Shown one piece after another: positions 43,000 to 52,307 of a stretch of 64,000 nt of DNA. The translations under genes were made by a program, and so were the position numbers. How positions within the stretch are numbered: the stretch's first letter is position 1; every line of letters begins with the position of its first letter. Source of the stretch: DATAXP01 sp036272935 (lineage in GTDB: Bacteria; Planctomycetota; Planctomycetia; Pirellulales; PNKZ01). The DNA lies in NCBI GenBank assembly GCA_036272935.1, contig DATAXP010000050.1, forward strand, positions 1-64,000. Direction: 5' to 3'. Below the pieces are notes generated by a model that worked only from the letters and a program-made list of their open reading frames with translations, did no database searches and was not told the DNA's origin.

Positions 43000-44820
43000 T
43001 CACCGGTAGCGCGGCCCAGCGGGCGAGGCTACTTCAGCCGACGGCGGGCTTGCCGGTGCGGCACCGCCCGCGGGCGGAACTGGGCCCGCCAACGGCCCTG
43101 AAGGCGTCGTCGGAGCGGCAGGCGCTAAATCCCTGGGCGCCGGCGTATAAAGCTGAGTACCCGGAATCGCGTCGCCCGCATCGGGTCCGTCGAAGATGGT
43201 CCAGATCTTCGTCCCCTTTTGCAGCTTGGCCACGTACTGCTCGATTTGATCCTGCACGCGAGTCTGCTTGATCGCCATCTTGATGTTTCCTTGGACTTCG
43301 GAAAACTGCGTGCGTCCCGCGTCCTTGCGTTCGACCACGCGGATGATGTGGAACGAGCGCTCGTCCTCGAGAATCGGGCTCATCTGGCCGACCGGCAACG
43401 TGAACAGGGCGTTTTCGACTGCGGTCGAGGCGAGGCTTCCTTTGGTGGTCCACGGATGGGCGCCGCCATCGGCCGAGGTGCCGCCGTCGCTCGTCGACCG
43501 CGCAACGTCGGCAAACGCTTCGCCGGCGAGTATGCGGTTGCCGGCGGCCGCGATCGCCTGGAACGCCTCTTCTTTGCTCGGATACTTCGAGAACCGCACC
43601 ATCAACTGCTCCCAACGAACTTGCGCGGGATAATCGAACTCGGTGGCGTGCTCGAGATAGTAGGCCAGCATCTGTTCGTGCGTGATCTCGCGATCGGCCT
43701 TCACCTGCTGACGCACCCAGTCCTGGGCAATGTTGCGTTCGGCAAACGCACGACGCTCGCGCTCGATCGAGTTGCCCGCCTCACGCAGCTTGTTGTCGAG
43801 TTCCTGGCGCGTCTTGCATTTGAGCTTCACCATCGCCTTGGGAACTTCCTTGGCTTCGAAAATCTCGTAGAGCTTCTTGTTGATCCCGTCCATCGACTCG
43901 CCCGCCTTGTGCTGGGCCTCGGCCAGGATCAACTTGGTCTGAATCGCCTGGTCCAAGCGCCGCCGCAGCAGTTCCATCCGTACCTTCTCGACCTCGCTCG
44001 CCGGAATCTCTTTGCCGCGCGCCGTCAGTAGCTCGTTGATCGGCCCCAGAATCTCGCCGGCCATGATCACCTCGCTGCCGCCTACGCGCGCGATGACCTT
44101 GGCACCTTCGATGTCGTAGGCCTGACTGGCGGCCTCCGACAACACGGGGCTCTGCACCGGTGCGGCGACCACGTCGGTATCGCCCGGGGCGGTAGCGATC
44201 GCAGCCTGATCGGGAACAACCGCCGACGGCAACGGAGCGTCGATCGCCGCCGTCGACGCGGCCGCTGGTGGTGGCCCGGCAGGTAACGCTGCGCTCGGCG
44301 GCGGTCCAGCGGGCAACGACGCGACCTGCGGCACGACCGTCGCCGACGGCGGCGCCGCTTGAGGCATCTGCATTGTTGCCGCCGGTGATCGCGCCGCCGT
44401 GACCGGCGGAAGCCGCGAGATCGACACGCCCAGCCGGTTGCTCTGATCGACGGTCGGAAACGCGCCGGGTAGCGGCGGCGGCGCGAACAACGCGCGGCTC
44501 CCCTGCGCTTGCGGCACCGGCGAAGCGCTCGGCCACGACTCGGGGCGCGCCACCGCCGCCGACGGGGTCACCGGCGCCGAAAGTCCGCTGTTCATCCCCG
44601 GCATCGGGCCTTGCCCCGAGCCCATCATTCCCATCCCCGATCCAGGCATGCCGGGCATCCCGCCGAACCCTTGTCCTCCCGCCGGCAAGCTGCCGTACTG
44701 CGCCGCGCTAGGATCGGTGGCCTGGGCCGCCGCGCGATCCACCATGGCCGCATCACCAGCCAGCGCGAGCGCTGCGGCGACGGCCATCACGCGGATCGTT
44801 CGCAACAAAAGCCTGGGCAA
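43000..44820 (-). CDS. PpiC/SurA-type parvulin peptidyl-prolyl isomerase
   Basis: 606 residues if translation starts at TTG 44820 (LPRLLLRTIRVMAVAAALALAGD), which gives a proper signal peptide with a twin basic stretch. ATG 44787 is a shorter alternative, and the exact start is uncertain. A long Pro/Ala/Gly-rich region (about 35-235) precedes SurA-like helical chaperone segments (KTRQELDNKLREAGNSIERERR) and a parvulin domain around 425-545 (VRWEQLMVRFS, GGAHPWTTKGSL, LEDERSFHIIRVVERKD). It assists folding of exported proteins. A Pro-rich tail ends the protein. Confidence 0.85.
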   Translation of the reverse strand: MPRLLLRTIRVMAVAAALALAGDAAMVDRAAAQATDPSAAQYGSLPAGGQGFGGMPGMPGSGMGMMGSGQGPMPGMNSGLSAPVTPSAAVARPESWPSASPVPQAQGSRALFAPPPLPGAFPTVDQSNRLGVSISRLPPVTAARSPAATMQMPQAAPPSATVVPQVASLPAGPPPSAALPAGPPPAAASTAAIDAPLPSAVVPDQAAIATAPGDTDVVAAPVQSPVLSEAASQAYDIEGAKVIARVGGSEVIMAGEILGPINELLTARGKEIPASEVEKVRMELLRRRLDQAIQTKLILAEAQHKAGESMDGINKKLYEIFEAKEVPKAMVKLKCKTRQELDNKLREAGNSIERERRAFAERNIAQDWVRQQVKADREITHEQMLAYYLEHATEFDYPAQVRWEQLMVRFSKYPSKEEAFQAIAAAGNRILAGEAFADVARSTSDGGTSADGGAHPWTTKGSLASTAVENALFTLPVGQMSPILEDERSFHIIRVVERKDAGRTQFSEVQGNIKMAIKQTRVQDQIEQYVAKLQKGTKIWTIFDGPDAGDAIPGTQLYTPAPRDLAPAAPTTPSGPLAGPVPPAGGAAPASPPSAEVASPAGPRYR

Positions 44821-44980
44821 GGCGATGTGCCGTTGTTGAGAAAAGAAAAACGACAAGTCGGAAGGCAGCGCGCAGGAGGGGACTACAATGCGCCGCGGCG
44901 ATACTAGCGAACGTGCCAGCCGCAGACAACGGCGGTTTATCGATCGTTCGCCGCCGTCGTCGGTTACGATACTCGACAGC

Positions 44981-46096
44981 ATGGCTAGCACGATCTCGCA
45001 CATCGAAACATTTGCGGCCGACTATCCCGTAGCCGGGCACTTCAAATTCTTCGACTCTGGCCGCGGCCCAACTGCGGTGCGACCGACGATCGTCGTCAAA
45101 ATCGTTGCCGACGACGGTACGACCGGTTGGGGGCAAGCGGTCCCGTCGCAACGCTGGAGCTACGAAACCCCCGAAACCGTCCGCAGCACGATCGATCGCT
45201 ATCTGGCCCCGGAGCTGATCGGCCGCGATTCGTCCGACCTCGCCGGCGCCCATGCCGCGATGAACCGGGCCATCGCTCCGTCGTTCTCCACCGGGCAGCC
45301 ACTGGCCAAGGCAGGCATCGACCTGGCATTGCACGACCTGGCTGGCAAGGCGACCGGCCGGACCGTTGCGGAGCTGTGGGGACGGCCTCCTGGCGGCACG
45401 GTCGAGCTAAGCTGGACCCTCAACCCGCAAACGCTCGACGAAGTCGCGGGACAGATCGAGATAGCATGCCAGCAAGGCTATCGCAGCTTCAACGTCAAGG
45501 TGGGTAACACCGTCGAGGCCGACCTGGCGCTCTGCCGCGAGGTGCGTCGGGCGGCGCCGCAAGCCTTCGTGTGGGTCGATGCCAACGGCGGCTACGATGA
45601 GGCCAGCGCGCTCACGATCGCCCCGCGGCTGGCCGATCTAGGCATCGCCGCGTTCGAGCAGCCGCTGCCGGCCAACCGGCTTCGCGGCTTGCGTACCCTG
45701 AAGCGGCAAGGTGCGCTGCCGATCGTGCTCGACGAGCCGATCGTCTCGCGCGTCGATCTCGAAGAGTTTCTGGGCCTGGGGCTGCTCGACGGCGTAACGA
45801 TGAAGGTGTCGCGCTGCGGCGGCCTGTTCGAGTCGCTGGCGACCATGAAGCTGATTGAAGATTCCGGACTGTTCTGGCTGGGCAGCGGCCTGACCGATCC
45901 CGACATCTCGCTGGCCGCGTCGCTGGTGTTGTTCGCCGCGTTCGGCCTCGAGCGTCCCGCAGCACTCAACGCACCGCAGTTCCTGACGACGAGCATCCTC
46001 AAATCGCCGCTGGCAGTGACTGACGCCCGATGCGCCGTGCCAACCGACCCGGGCCTCGGTGTGATAGTCGACGAATCCAGTTTGCGCGATGAGTAA
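44981..46096 (+). CDS. Enolase-superfamily (mandelate racemase / muconate lactonizing) enzyme
   Basis: 371 residues from ATG 44981 (MASTISHIE). An in-frame ATG at 44888 has a strong AGGAGG 8 bp upstream and would add 31 Arg-rich residues; I prefer the family-like start but the other is possible. Metal and catalytic residues: FNVKVG (Lys about 168), VDANGGY (Asp about 194), EQPLP (Glu about 220), LDEPI (about 244), and TMKVSRCGG (Lys about 266). The N-terminal capping domain is complete. Possible substrates include dipeptides or acid sugars; not determinable here. Confidence 0.9.
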   Translation: MASTISHIETFAADYPVAGHFKFFDSGRGPTAVRPTIVVKIVADDGTTGWGQAVPSQRWSYETPETVRSTIDRYLAPELIGRDSSDLAGAHAAMNRAIAPSFSTGQPLAKAGIDLALHDLAGKATGRTVAELWGRPPGGTVELSWTLNPQTLDEVAGQIEIACQQGYRSFNVKVGNTVEADLALCREVRRAAPQAFVWVDANGGYDEASALTIAPRLADLGIAAFEQPLPANRLRGLRTLKRQGALPIVLDEPIVSRVDLEEFLGLGLLDGVTMKVSRCGGLFESLATMKLIEDSGLFWLGSGLTDPDISLAASLVLFAAFGLERPAALNAPQFLTTSILKSPLAVTDARCAVPTDPGLGVIVDESSLRDE

Positions 46097-46099
46097 GCT

Positions 46100-46516
46100 A
46101 TGCGTGATCGCGACGATTTGTTTGCTGCGTTGGCTCGTTCGCGATTCCGGAGCCGGTTTCGTCTTGATGCGCGGGATCGGGCTTATCTTCGCAATAAGGG
46201 CCTGGCGGCGATCCTCGAGCACGGCCGCGAGTTTATCGCCACTCGGTTGGCACCAGCCGGGCCGGCCAACGACGGCCGGCAGACGCCGATGCGTGGGCAT
46301 CCGGTGTTCGTGGCCCAGCACGCCACGGCGACCTGCTGCCGTTCGTGCTTGGCCAAGTGGCACGGCATCGCCAAGGGGCGAGCCCTCGCCTCAGGCGAAA
46401 TCGAGTACGTGCTCGGCGTGATCGGCGCTTGGCTCCAGCACCAACCTGCCGGTGCGAAGCAATCGCCGCCGACCCGCGACTACCCGTTGTTCGATGCCGC
46501 CGAAGGCGGCGGCTGA
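46100..46516 (+). CDS. DUF4186 domain protein
   Basis: 138 residues. Matches DUF4186 along its whole length: FRLDARDRAYLRNKGLAAI, TPMRGHPVFVAQHATATCCRSCLAKWHGI, EIEYVLGVI. The paired cysteines (CCRSC) and nearby histidines (QHAT, KWHG) suggest a zinc site. Function unknown. It starts 3 bp after the enolase-superfamily stop, so it is probably co-transcribed with it. Its 3' end overlaps the convergent TolC-like gene by 37 bp. Confidence 0.88.
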   Translation: MRDRDDLFAALARSRFRSRFRLDARDRAYLRNKGLAAILEHGREFIATRLAPAGPANDGRQTPMRGHPVFVAQHATATCCRSCLAKWHGIAKGRALASGEIEYVLGVIGAWLQHQPAGAKQSPPTRDYPLFDAAEGGG

Positions 46517-48096
46517 ACTGGAACGACGACTTCGGCCGGCACCACCGGCGGGGCCAGCGGTGGGACAACCGGCGCCACGGGCATCGGCTGCTGCGAGTTG
46601 GGTCCGCAGGCAAAACATTCCCAACCGCCACCCAGAGCTCGATAGGTCTGGATGAGGTTCAACGCGATGTTGCCGCGCGCCGTGGCGAGTTGATCCTGCA
46701 CCGTGACAAGCGTCGACTGGGCGTTGAACACGCGGTTGAAATCGACAACGCCCGCCTGATATTGCAGATCGACCAGTTCGACGAACCGTTCGGCCTCGGT
46801 CACCGCATCTTGCAGCCGCGCCGCCTGCTGCTGGGACTGCAAGAAACCGACAAGTGCGTCCTCGACCTCGCGCCCCGCGGTGAGCACCGTCTGCTGATAC
46901 TGGAGCAGCGACTGTTGATACCGGGCGTCGGCGGCGCGCACGTTGTTCAGAATGCGGCCGTAGTTGAGCACGTTCCATTGCAACGTCGGGATGATGAAGC
47001 CGACGAAGCTCTTCGAGTTGAACAGGTCGCTGAGATCGTTGGCCGCGTAGCCGATGAAGCCGTTGATCGCCAGCCGCGGATACATGTCGGCTTCGGCCAC
47101 GCCGATGCGCGCGCCTTGGGCGCCGGCTTCACGCGCGGCGCGGCGCACGTCGGGGCGCCGGCGCAGCAAGTCGGCCGGGATGCCGACGGCCAGCTCGATC
47201 GGCGCTCGCGGAATCGCCGCCGGGGGCAACTGAGCGGCCAGGTCGTTGACCGGCGTGCCCAGCAAAATGCACAACTGGTTGGCGGCTTGCCGGCGACCGG
47301 CTTCCAGCGGCGGGATCGACGCCTCGGTTTGGGCAAGGATCGACCGCGCCTGGCGCACGTCGACTTCCGACGAACGGCCACTGCGGTAACGGTCCTCGGC
47401 AATCTTGGTGGTGCCGCGCTGGATGATGACGTTGCGCCGCGCGTACTCGAGCCGCTGCTCGTAGGTGCGCATCTGCACGTAGCTCGTCGCCACTTCCGAG
47501 AGCAGCATCACGAGCGTTTCACCGTAGCGCTCGACCGAGGCGCCCAAGTCGCCATCGGCCGCTTCGACCGCGCGCCGATAGCGTCCCCAAAAATCGATTT
47601 CCCACGAAGCATTGAACCCGTCGGTCCACACGTTGAACGTGCCGGGCAACGGCAGCCCCAGGTTCTGCGGCAGTTGGCCGTGTGCATAGGCGGCGAGGGC
47701 CGTTTGGCGCTGCGGAAACAAGTTGCCGGCGGCGACGTTTCGCTGAGCGCGAGCTTCGAGGATGCGCGCTCCCGCAGTGCGCAGGTCGAGGTTCTGGCGA
47801 TACGCGGCATCGACGAGGCTGTTGAGGCTTGCATCGTTGAACGTGGTCCACCAGTAGCAGCCCTCGGCGGGCCAACCGCTGATCCGCGGATCGCCGGCGT
47901 CGACCCAGCCGGCCGAGACCGGCGCGCAAGGCGTCACGGCATTCGGCCCGACCTTAAAGCCATTTCGCCACCATTGCCGCAGGCTCGTGCAGCCTCCGGC
48001 GATCGACAAGGCCCCCAGCGCGATGGCAATCGCGGCACCGCGCCGCAGGCGCTGCCGCGCTTCCCGAGCGCGCTCGATACCACGTAAGCCGTACAT
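46480..48096 (-). CDS. TolC/NodT-type outer-membrane efflux lipoprotein
   Basis: 538 residues from ATG 48096. Lipobox LSIAGGC gives a lipidated Cys near residue 35. Two copies of the outer-membrane efflux (OEP) repeat follow, with long alpha-helical segments (EARAQRNVAAGNLFPQRQ; EVDVRQARSILAQTEASIPP; DALVGFLQSQQQAARLQDAV) and beta strands for the barrel. It forms the outer channel for a tripartite exporter; the HlyD protein, ATPase and permeases encoded divergently are the likely partners. Confidence 0.93.
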   Translation of the reverse strand: MYGLRGIERAREARQRLRRGAAIAIALGALSIAGGCTSLRQWWRNGFKVGPNAVTPCAPVSAGWVDAGDPRISGWPAEGCYWWTTFNDASLNSLVDAAYRQNLDLRTAGARILEARAQRNVAAGNLFPQRQTALAAYAHGQLPQNLGLPLPGTFNVWTDGFNASWEIDFWGRYRRAVEAADGDLGASVERYGETLVMLLSEVATSYVQMRTYEQRLEYARRNVIIQRGTTKIAEDRYRSGRSSEVDVRQARSILAQTEASIPPLEAGRRQAANQLCILLGTPVNDLAAQLPPAAIPRAPIELAVGIPADLLRRRPDVRRAAREAGAQGARIGVAEADMYPRLAINGFIGYAANDLSDLFNSKSFVGFIIPTLQWNVLNYGRILNNVRAADARYQQSLLQYQQTVLTAGREVEDALVGFLQSQQQAARLQDAVTEAERFVELVDLQYQAGVVDFNRVFNAQSTLVTVQDQLATARGNIALNLIQTYRALGGGWECFACGPNSQQPMPVAPVVPPLAPPVVPAEVVVPVQPPPSAASNNG

Positions 48097-48309
48097 TGTT
48101 GATCGCCGCGCCGCCCGGGCGTTGGCGTTGGCGCATTCCATGAAGTTGCTAAGATCGGCCGGACCGGTCCCGTTGGATTTCGTCGGCAGAGCGTTAAATC
48201 CGCCATGAGTGGAACCACCCGGGGCCGTACAATCGTCTGGCGGCATGAACTTTGACGATTATGCGGCGCGCATCGGTTATGAGCGTTTCTCGGCCGCGGC
48301 GAGTATGTA

Positions 48310-49356
48310 ATGAATCGTTTTCTCTTGGTGGGTTTACTGCTTGCCGCCGTGCTGATCGCGGTCGCCTCGTGGTGGTGGGAGCACGAGCGCCGCAACTCTC
48401 CCGAGCTGGAACTGTTCGGCAACGTCGACTTGCGGCAGGTGGCGCTGGCCTTCAATAACAACGAGCGCATCGCCGCGGTGCTAGTCCAAGAGGGGGATCG
48501 GGTCCACAAGGGGCAAGTGCTGGCACGGCTCGATGTCGGCCGTCTCGAACCGCAGGTGGCGCAAGCCGAGGCCCAGGCGGCCGCGCAGCGGCAGGTGGTC
48601 GACAAGCTGCATCATGGCAGCCGCCCCGAGGAAATTGCTCAATCGCAAGCGAATGTCGAATCGGCCCAGGCCGACGCCGCGAACGCGCTGCGGCAGTACG
48701 ATCGGCTGCGTGATCTCGCCACGCGCTCGAAGGGGGAAGCGGTCAGCCAGCAGGATGTCGACAATGCGAAGGCGGCGCTGACCGTGGCCGAAGCAAAGCT
48801 GGCCGTGAACCAAAAAGCGCTCGACCTGATGGTTGCCGGCCCGCGCAAGGAGGACGTCGCCGAAGGGGAAGCGCGGCTCAAGGCCGCCGAGGCGCAGGCG
48901 GCATTCTTGCGCCGCGAGTTGGCCGACGCCCAGTTGTTTGCCCCGGTCGACGCCACGGTGCGCACGCGGTTGATGGAGCCGGGCGAGATGGCGTCGCCAC
49001 AGCGGCCGGTGTTCTCGCTGGCGGTGACCGATCCGAAATGGGTGCGGGCGTACGTTTCGGAGCCCGACCTGGGATTGGTGCATCCGGGGATGAAAGCGGA
49101 GGTAAAGGTCGACAGTTTTCCCGATCGGCGCTTCGAAGGTTGGGTGGGCTTCATTTCGCCGGTCGCCGAGTTCACCCCCAAGGCGATCCAGACCGAAGAG
49201 CTGCGCACCAGCCTGGTGTACGAAGTGCGCGTGTTCGTCACCGATCCCAGCGATGATCTGCGGCTGGGCATGCCAGCGACCGTTTATCTGGCCAAGAACG
49301 CAGTTCCCGAGAGCCAATCGCGCCAAGCCAAGGCATCGACACCGCGCCAGCCATGA
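48310..49356 (+). CDS. HlyD-family periplasmic adaptor (membrane fusion protein)
   Basis: 348 residues. One N-terminal membrane helix (about 4-22), then a biotinyl-lipoyl-like half-domain (VDLRQVALAFNNNERIAAVLVQEGDRVHKGQVLARLD), a coiled-coil hairpin (about 75-205), the second half (LFAPVDATVRTRLMEPGEM), and a beta-barrel C-terminal. It links the inner-membrane ABC exporter to the TolC-like channel. Its stop overlaps the ATPase start by 4 bp. Confidence 0.93.
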   Translation: MNRFLLVGLLLAAVLIAVASWWWEHERRNSPELELFGNVDLRQVALAFNNNERIAAVLVQEGDRVHKGQVLARLDVGRLEPQVAQAEAQAAAQRQVVDKLHHGSRPEEIAQSQANVESAQADAANALRQYDRLRDLATRSKGEAVSQQDVDNAKAALTVAEAKLAVNQKALDLMVAGPRKEDVAEGEARLKAAEAQAAFLRRELADAQLFAPVDATVRTRLMEPGEMASPQRPVFSLAVTDPKWVRAYVSEPDLGLVHPGMKAEVKVDSFPDRRFEGWVGFISPVAEFTPKAIQTEELRTSLVYEVRVFVTDPSDDLRLGMPATVYLAKNAVPESQSRQAKASTPRQP

Positions 49357-51152
49357 CCGGTCGAGGCGAAACCGTCGTCGTCTGCCACGAGCTGCGCAAG
49401 GCGTTCCGTCGCCAGACGGGCGAAACGGTCCAGGCCCTCGATGGCGTGTCGTTCAAAGCCCAGCGCGGCACGCTCACTGCCCTGGTCGGCCCCGACGGCG
49501 CCGGCAAGACCACGCTGCTGCGGCTGCTGGCCGGGTTGTTTTCGATCGACGCGGGCGAGGTGCACGTGCTCGGCATCGACGTGCGTGCCGAGCCCGAGCG
49601 CGTGCAGCCGCACCTGGGCTACATGCCGCAGCGATTCGGCCTGTACGAAGACCTGACCGTGCAGGAGAACTTCGACCTGTACGCCGACGTGCACGGCGTG
49701 ACGGCTGCCGCGCGCCGCGAGCGTTACGAACAGCTCATGCAGATGACCAACCTGGGGCCGTTCCGCGAGCGGCTTGCGGGGCGATTATCGGGCGGGATGA
49801 AACAGAAGCTCGGCCTGGCGTGCGCCCTGGTGCGGACACCCGATCTGCTGCTGCTCGACGAGCCGACCGTGGGAGTCGATCCCCTTTCGCGCCGCGAGTT
49901 GTGGGAGATCATTCTGCAACTCGTCGGTGAGCAACAAATCACGGTGCTCGTGAGCACGTCGTATCTCGACGAGGCCGAGCGCTGCGATCGCGCCGTCGTG
50001 CTGTACCAGGGAAAAATTCTGGCGCAAGGCGCGCCCGGCGAAGTGAGCGCGCTGGCCGAGGGACGGACATTCTGCGTCGATCCGCCTGCGGGACAAACCG
50101 CGCGTGGCCTGCAAGCGCGCCTGCTGGCCGAGGCGAACGTGATCGACGCCGTTCCCGAAGGTGGCCAGGTGCGATTTGTTTGCAAGGCTGAGGCAGGCCA
50201 GTGCCGCGCCCCGGCCATCGCCGCGCTCGCCGGCGCGAAGGTTGCAACCGCCGAGCCGCGCTTCGAGGACGGCTTCATGGTGCTCTTGCGCGAGCAACAC
50301 CCCGAAGCGCGTGAGCGTCACGATGATTTCAATCTTGGTGGCGATACCGGTGCCGCCAAGGCAACAACTGCCGCCGAGCGCGGCGAGGCAGTGGTCGAAG
50401 TACACGACCTGGTGCGGCAGTTCGGCCAGTTCACCGCGGTCGATCACATCAACTTTGAAGTCCACCACAATGAGATTTTCGGCTTGCTAGGCCCCAACGG
50501 CGCCGGCAAGACGACGACCTTCCGCATGCTCTGCGGCCTGCTGCCAGCCACGGCGGGAACGCTGCGCGTGGCAGGCGTCGACCTGGGCCGAGCGCGTGCC
50601 TCGGCAAGAAAGAACATCGGCTACGTCGCTCAAAAGTTCTCGCTGTACGGCCAGCTCACCGTGCTCGAAAACCTCGACTTCTTCGCTGCGGCTTACGGCG
50701 TGCGCGGCGAGCGCCGCCGGCGGCGGATCGCGTGGGCGCTCGAGGAATTCGAACTGGAGCAACTAGCGCGACTGCCCAGCGAGCAGCTTCCCGGCGGGTA
50801 CAAGCAGCGCTTGGCGATGGCCGCGGCGCTGCTGCACGAACCGGAAATCTTGTTTCTCGACGAACCGACCAGCGGCGCCGACCCGGCGGCGCGGCGCGAG
50901 TTCTGGCTGCGGATCACCGCGTTGGCCGAGCATGGCGTGACGGTGATCGTGACGACGCATTTTATGGAAGAGGCCGAGTACTGCGATCGCGTCGTGATTC
51001 TCGACGCCGGACGCATTCTGGCCCAAGGCACGCCGGCCGAAGTGCGGCGCCTCGGCCGCGCGAAGGCGGGGCGCAACGCCACGATGGAGGATGCGTTCAT
51101 TGCTGTGGTCGAGCAAGCGCGGCAGCACAAGCCGCAGGAGCCCGCCGCATGA
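49353..51152 (+). CDS. ABC transporter with two fused ATP-binding domains
   Basis: 599 residues. First nucleotide-binding domain: Walker A GPDGAGKT (about 46-53), signature LSGGMKQK, Walker B LLLLDEP. Second domain: Walker A GPNGAGKT (about 380-387), signature LPGGYKQR, Walker B EILFLDEP. Q-loops and switch histidines are present. The fused-NBD layout with two ABC-2 permeases and a HlyD adaptor is that of YbhFSR-type exporters. Both ends overlap neighbouring genes by 4 bp. Confidence 0.94.
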   Translation: MTGRGETVVVCHELRKAFRRQTGETVQALDGVSFKAQRGTLTALVGPDGAGKTTLLRLLAGLFSIDAGEVHVLGIDVRAEPERVQPHLGYMPQRFGLYEDLTVQENFDLYADVHGVTAAARRERYEQLMQMTNLGPFRERLAGRLSGGMKQKLGLACALVRTPDLLLLDEPTVGVDPLSRRELWEIILQLVGEQQITVLVSTSYLDEAERCDRAVVLYQGKILAQGAPGEVSALAEGRTFCVDPPAGQTARGLQARLLAEANVIDAVPEGGQVRFVCKAEAGQCRAPAIAALAGAKVATAEPRFEDGFMVLLREQHPEARERHDDFNLGGDTGAAKATTAAERGEAVVEVHDLVRQFGQFTAVDHINFEVHHNEIFGLLGPNGAGKTTTFRMLCGLLPATAGTLRVAGVDLGRARASARKNIGYVAQKFSLYGQLTVLENLDFFAAAYGVRGERRRRRIAWALEEFELEQLARLPSEQLPGGYKQRLAMAAALLHEPEILFLDEPTSGADPAARREFWLRITALAEHGVTVIVTTHFMEEAEYCDRVVILDAGRILAQGTPAEVRRLGRAKAGRNATMEDAFIAVVEQARQHKPQEPAA

Positions 51153-52297
51153 GCGCCGAGATAATGGAACTCTCGCCGGCGGCTGCCAAGCGATTGCGCA
51201 TCGCCTCGTTGGTGCGCAAAGAGACGCGGCAGATTATCCGCGATCCCAGCAGCATCGCCATCGGCGTGGTGCTGCCGCTGATGCTCATCCTGGTGTTTGG
51301 CTACGGCCTTTCGCTCGACGTGAAAGACGTGCCGGTGGCGGTGGTCGTCGAGGAAGCATCGCCCGAGGCGATGGAGCTTTTGGCCAGCTTTCGTTTGTCA
51401 CCGTACTTCCTGGCGACGTCGGTTTCGTCGATGGCGCAGGCCGAGCGGCTGATGCTGGCTCGCGAGGTCGACGGCGTGGTGCGCATTCGCCAGGATTTCA
51501 GCCGCAACGTGTACGGCGGACAGCCCGAGGTGCAGGTGCTGGTGCACGGCACCGACGCCAACCACGCGCGAATCGTCGAGAACTACGCACTGGCCGCAGT
51601 CGGTCAGTGGGCCGCCCGGCAGGCTGCCGAGGGGAAAACGATGCCGGCCGGCGCCGCCACGGTCGACGAGCGCCTGTGGTTCAACGAAGCCAACGAGAGC
51701 CGCTGGTTCCTGGTCCCAGGGCTGGTGGTGCTGATCATGACGCTGATCGGCGCGATGCTCACCAGCCTGGTCATGGCACGCGAATGGGAGCACGGCACGC
51801 TCGAAGCGCTGTTCGTCACGCCGGTCCGCCCGGGTGAAATTCTGCTCGGCAAGACCATTCCGTATTTCGTGCTGGGGATGATGGGGCTGGTGCTGTGCGT
51901 GCTGGCGGCGCGGTTCTTGTTCGATGTGCCCTTGCGGGGATCGCTGGCTGCGCTGACGGCGGCGTCGATGTTGTACCTGCTGATCGCCCTGGCCATCGGC
52001 CTGCTGATCTCGTCGACCTTCCGCAGCCAGTTCGTCGCCAGTCAGATCACGATGCTGGTCACGTTCCTACCGGCGCTGATGCTCTCGGGCTTCCTGTTCG
52101 ACCTGCGCAGCATGCCGCTGGCCGTGCGACTGCTGACATATCTGCTGCCGGCGCGTTACTACGTCACGCTCTTGCAAACAATCTTCCTTGCCGGCGACGT
52201 GTGGAGCGTGCTGCTGCCCAACGCCGCGGTGCTCACCGTGATGGCCGCGGGCCTGCTGTTGATGACACGCCGGGTGATGCGCAAGACGCTCGATTAA
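51149..52297 (+). CDS. ABC-2 permease subunit 1 of the tripartite exporter
   Basis: 382 residues from ATG 51149 (ATGA overlap with the ATPase stop). One membrane helix near 35-55, a large extracytoplasmic loop (about 60-190), then five helices. The REWEHGTLEALFVTPVRPGEILLGK coupling segment is the standard ABC-2 cytoplasmic motif. It should heterodimerise with the next permease. Substrates of this class are often drugs or cationic compounds, but here none is identified. Confidence 0.92.
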   Translation: MSAEIMELSPAAAKRLRIASLVRKETRQIIRDPSSIAIGVVLPLMLILVFGYGLSLDVKDVPVAVVVEEASPEAMELLASFRLSPYFLATSVSSMAQAERLMLAREVDGVVRIRQDFSRNVYGGQPEVQVLVHGTDANHARIVENYALAAVGQWAARQAAEGKTMPAGAATVDERLWFNEANESRWFLVPGLVVLIMTLIGAMLTSLVMAREWEHGTLEALFVTPVRPGEILLGKTIPYFVLGMMGLVLCVLAARFLFDVPLRGSLAALTAASMLYLLIALAIGLLISSTFRSQFVASQITMLVTFLPALMLSGFLFDLRSMPLAVRLLTYLLPARYYVTLLQTIFLAGDVWSVLLPNAAVLTVMAAGLLLMTRRVMRKTLD

Positions 52298-52307
52298 GGA
52301 TGCAACA

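Noticed and set aside
44888..44980. Longer start of the enolase-superfamily gene with a strong AGGAGG
   Set aside because: The extra 31 Arg-rich residues are unlike the family N-terminus. Not fully excluded because the ribosome site is good.
43000..45003. Full-length start of the parvulin gene at 45003
   Set aside because: It would overlap the divergent gene and place 60 unlikely residues before the signal peptide.
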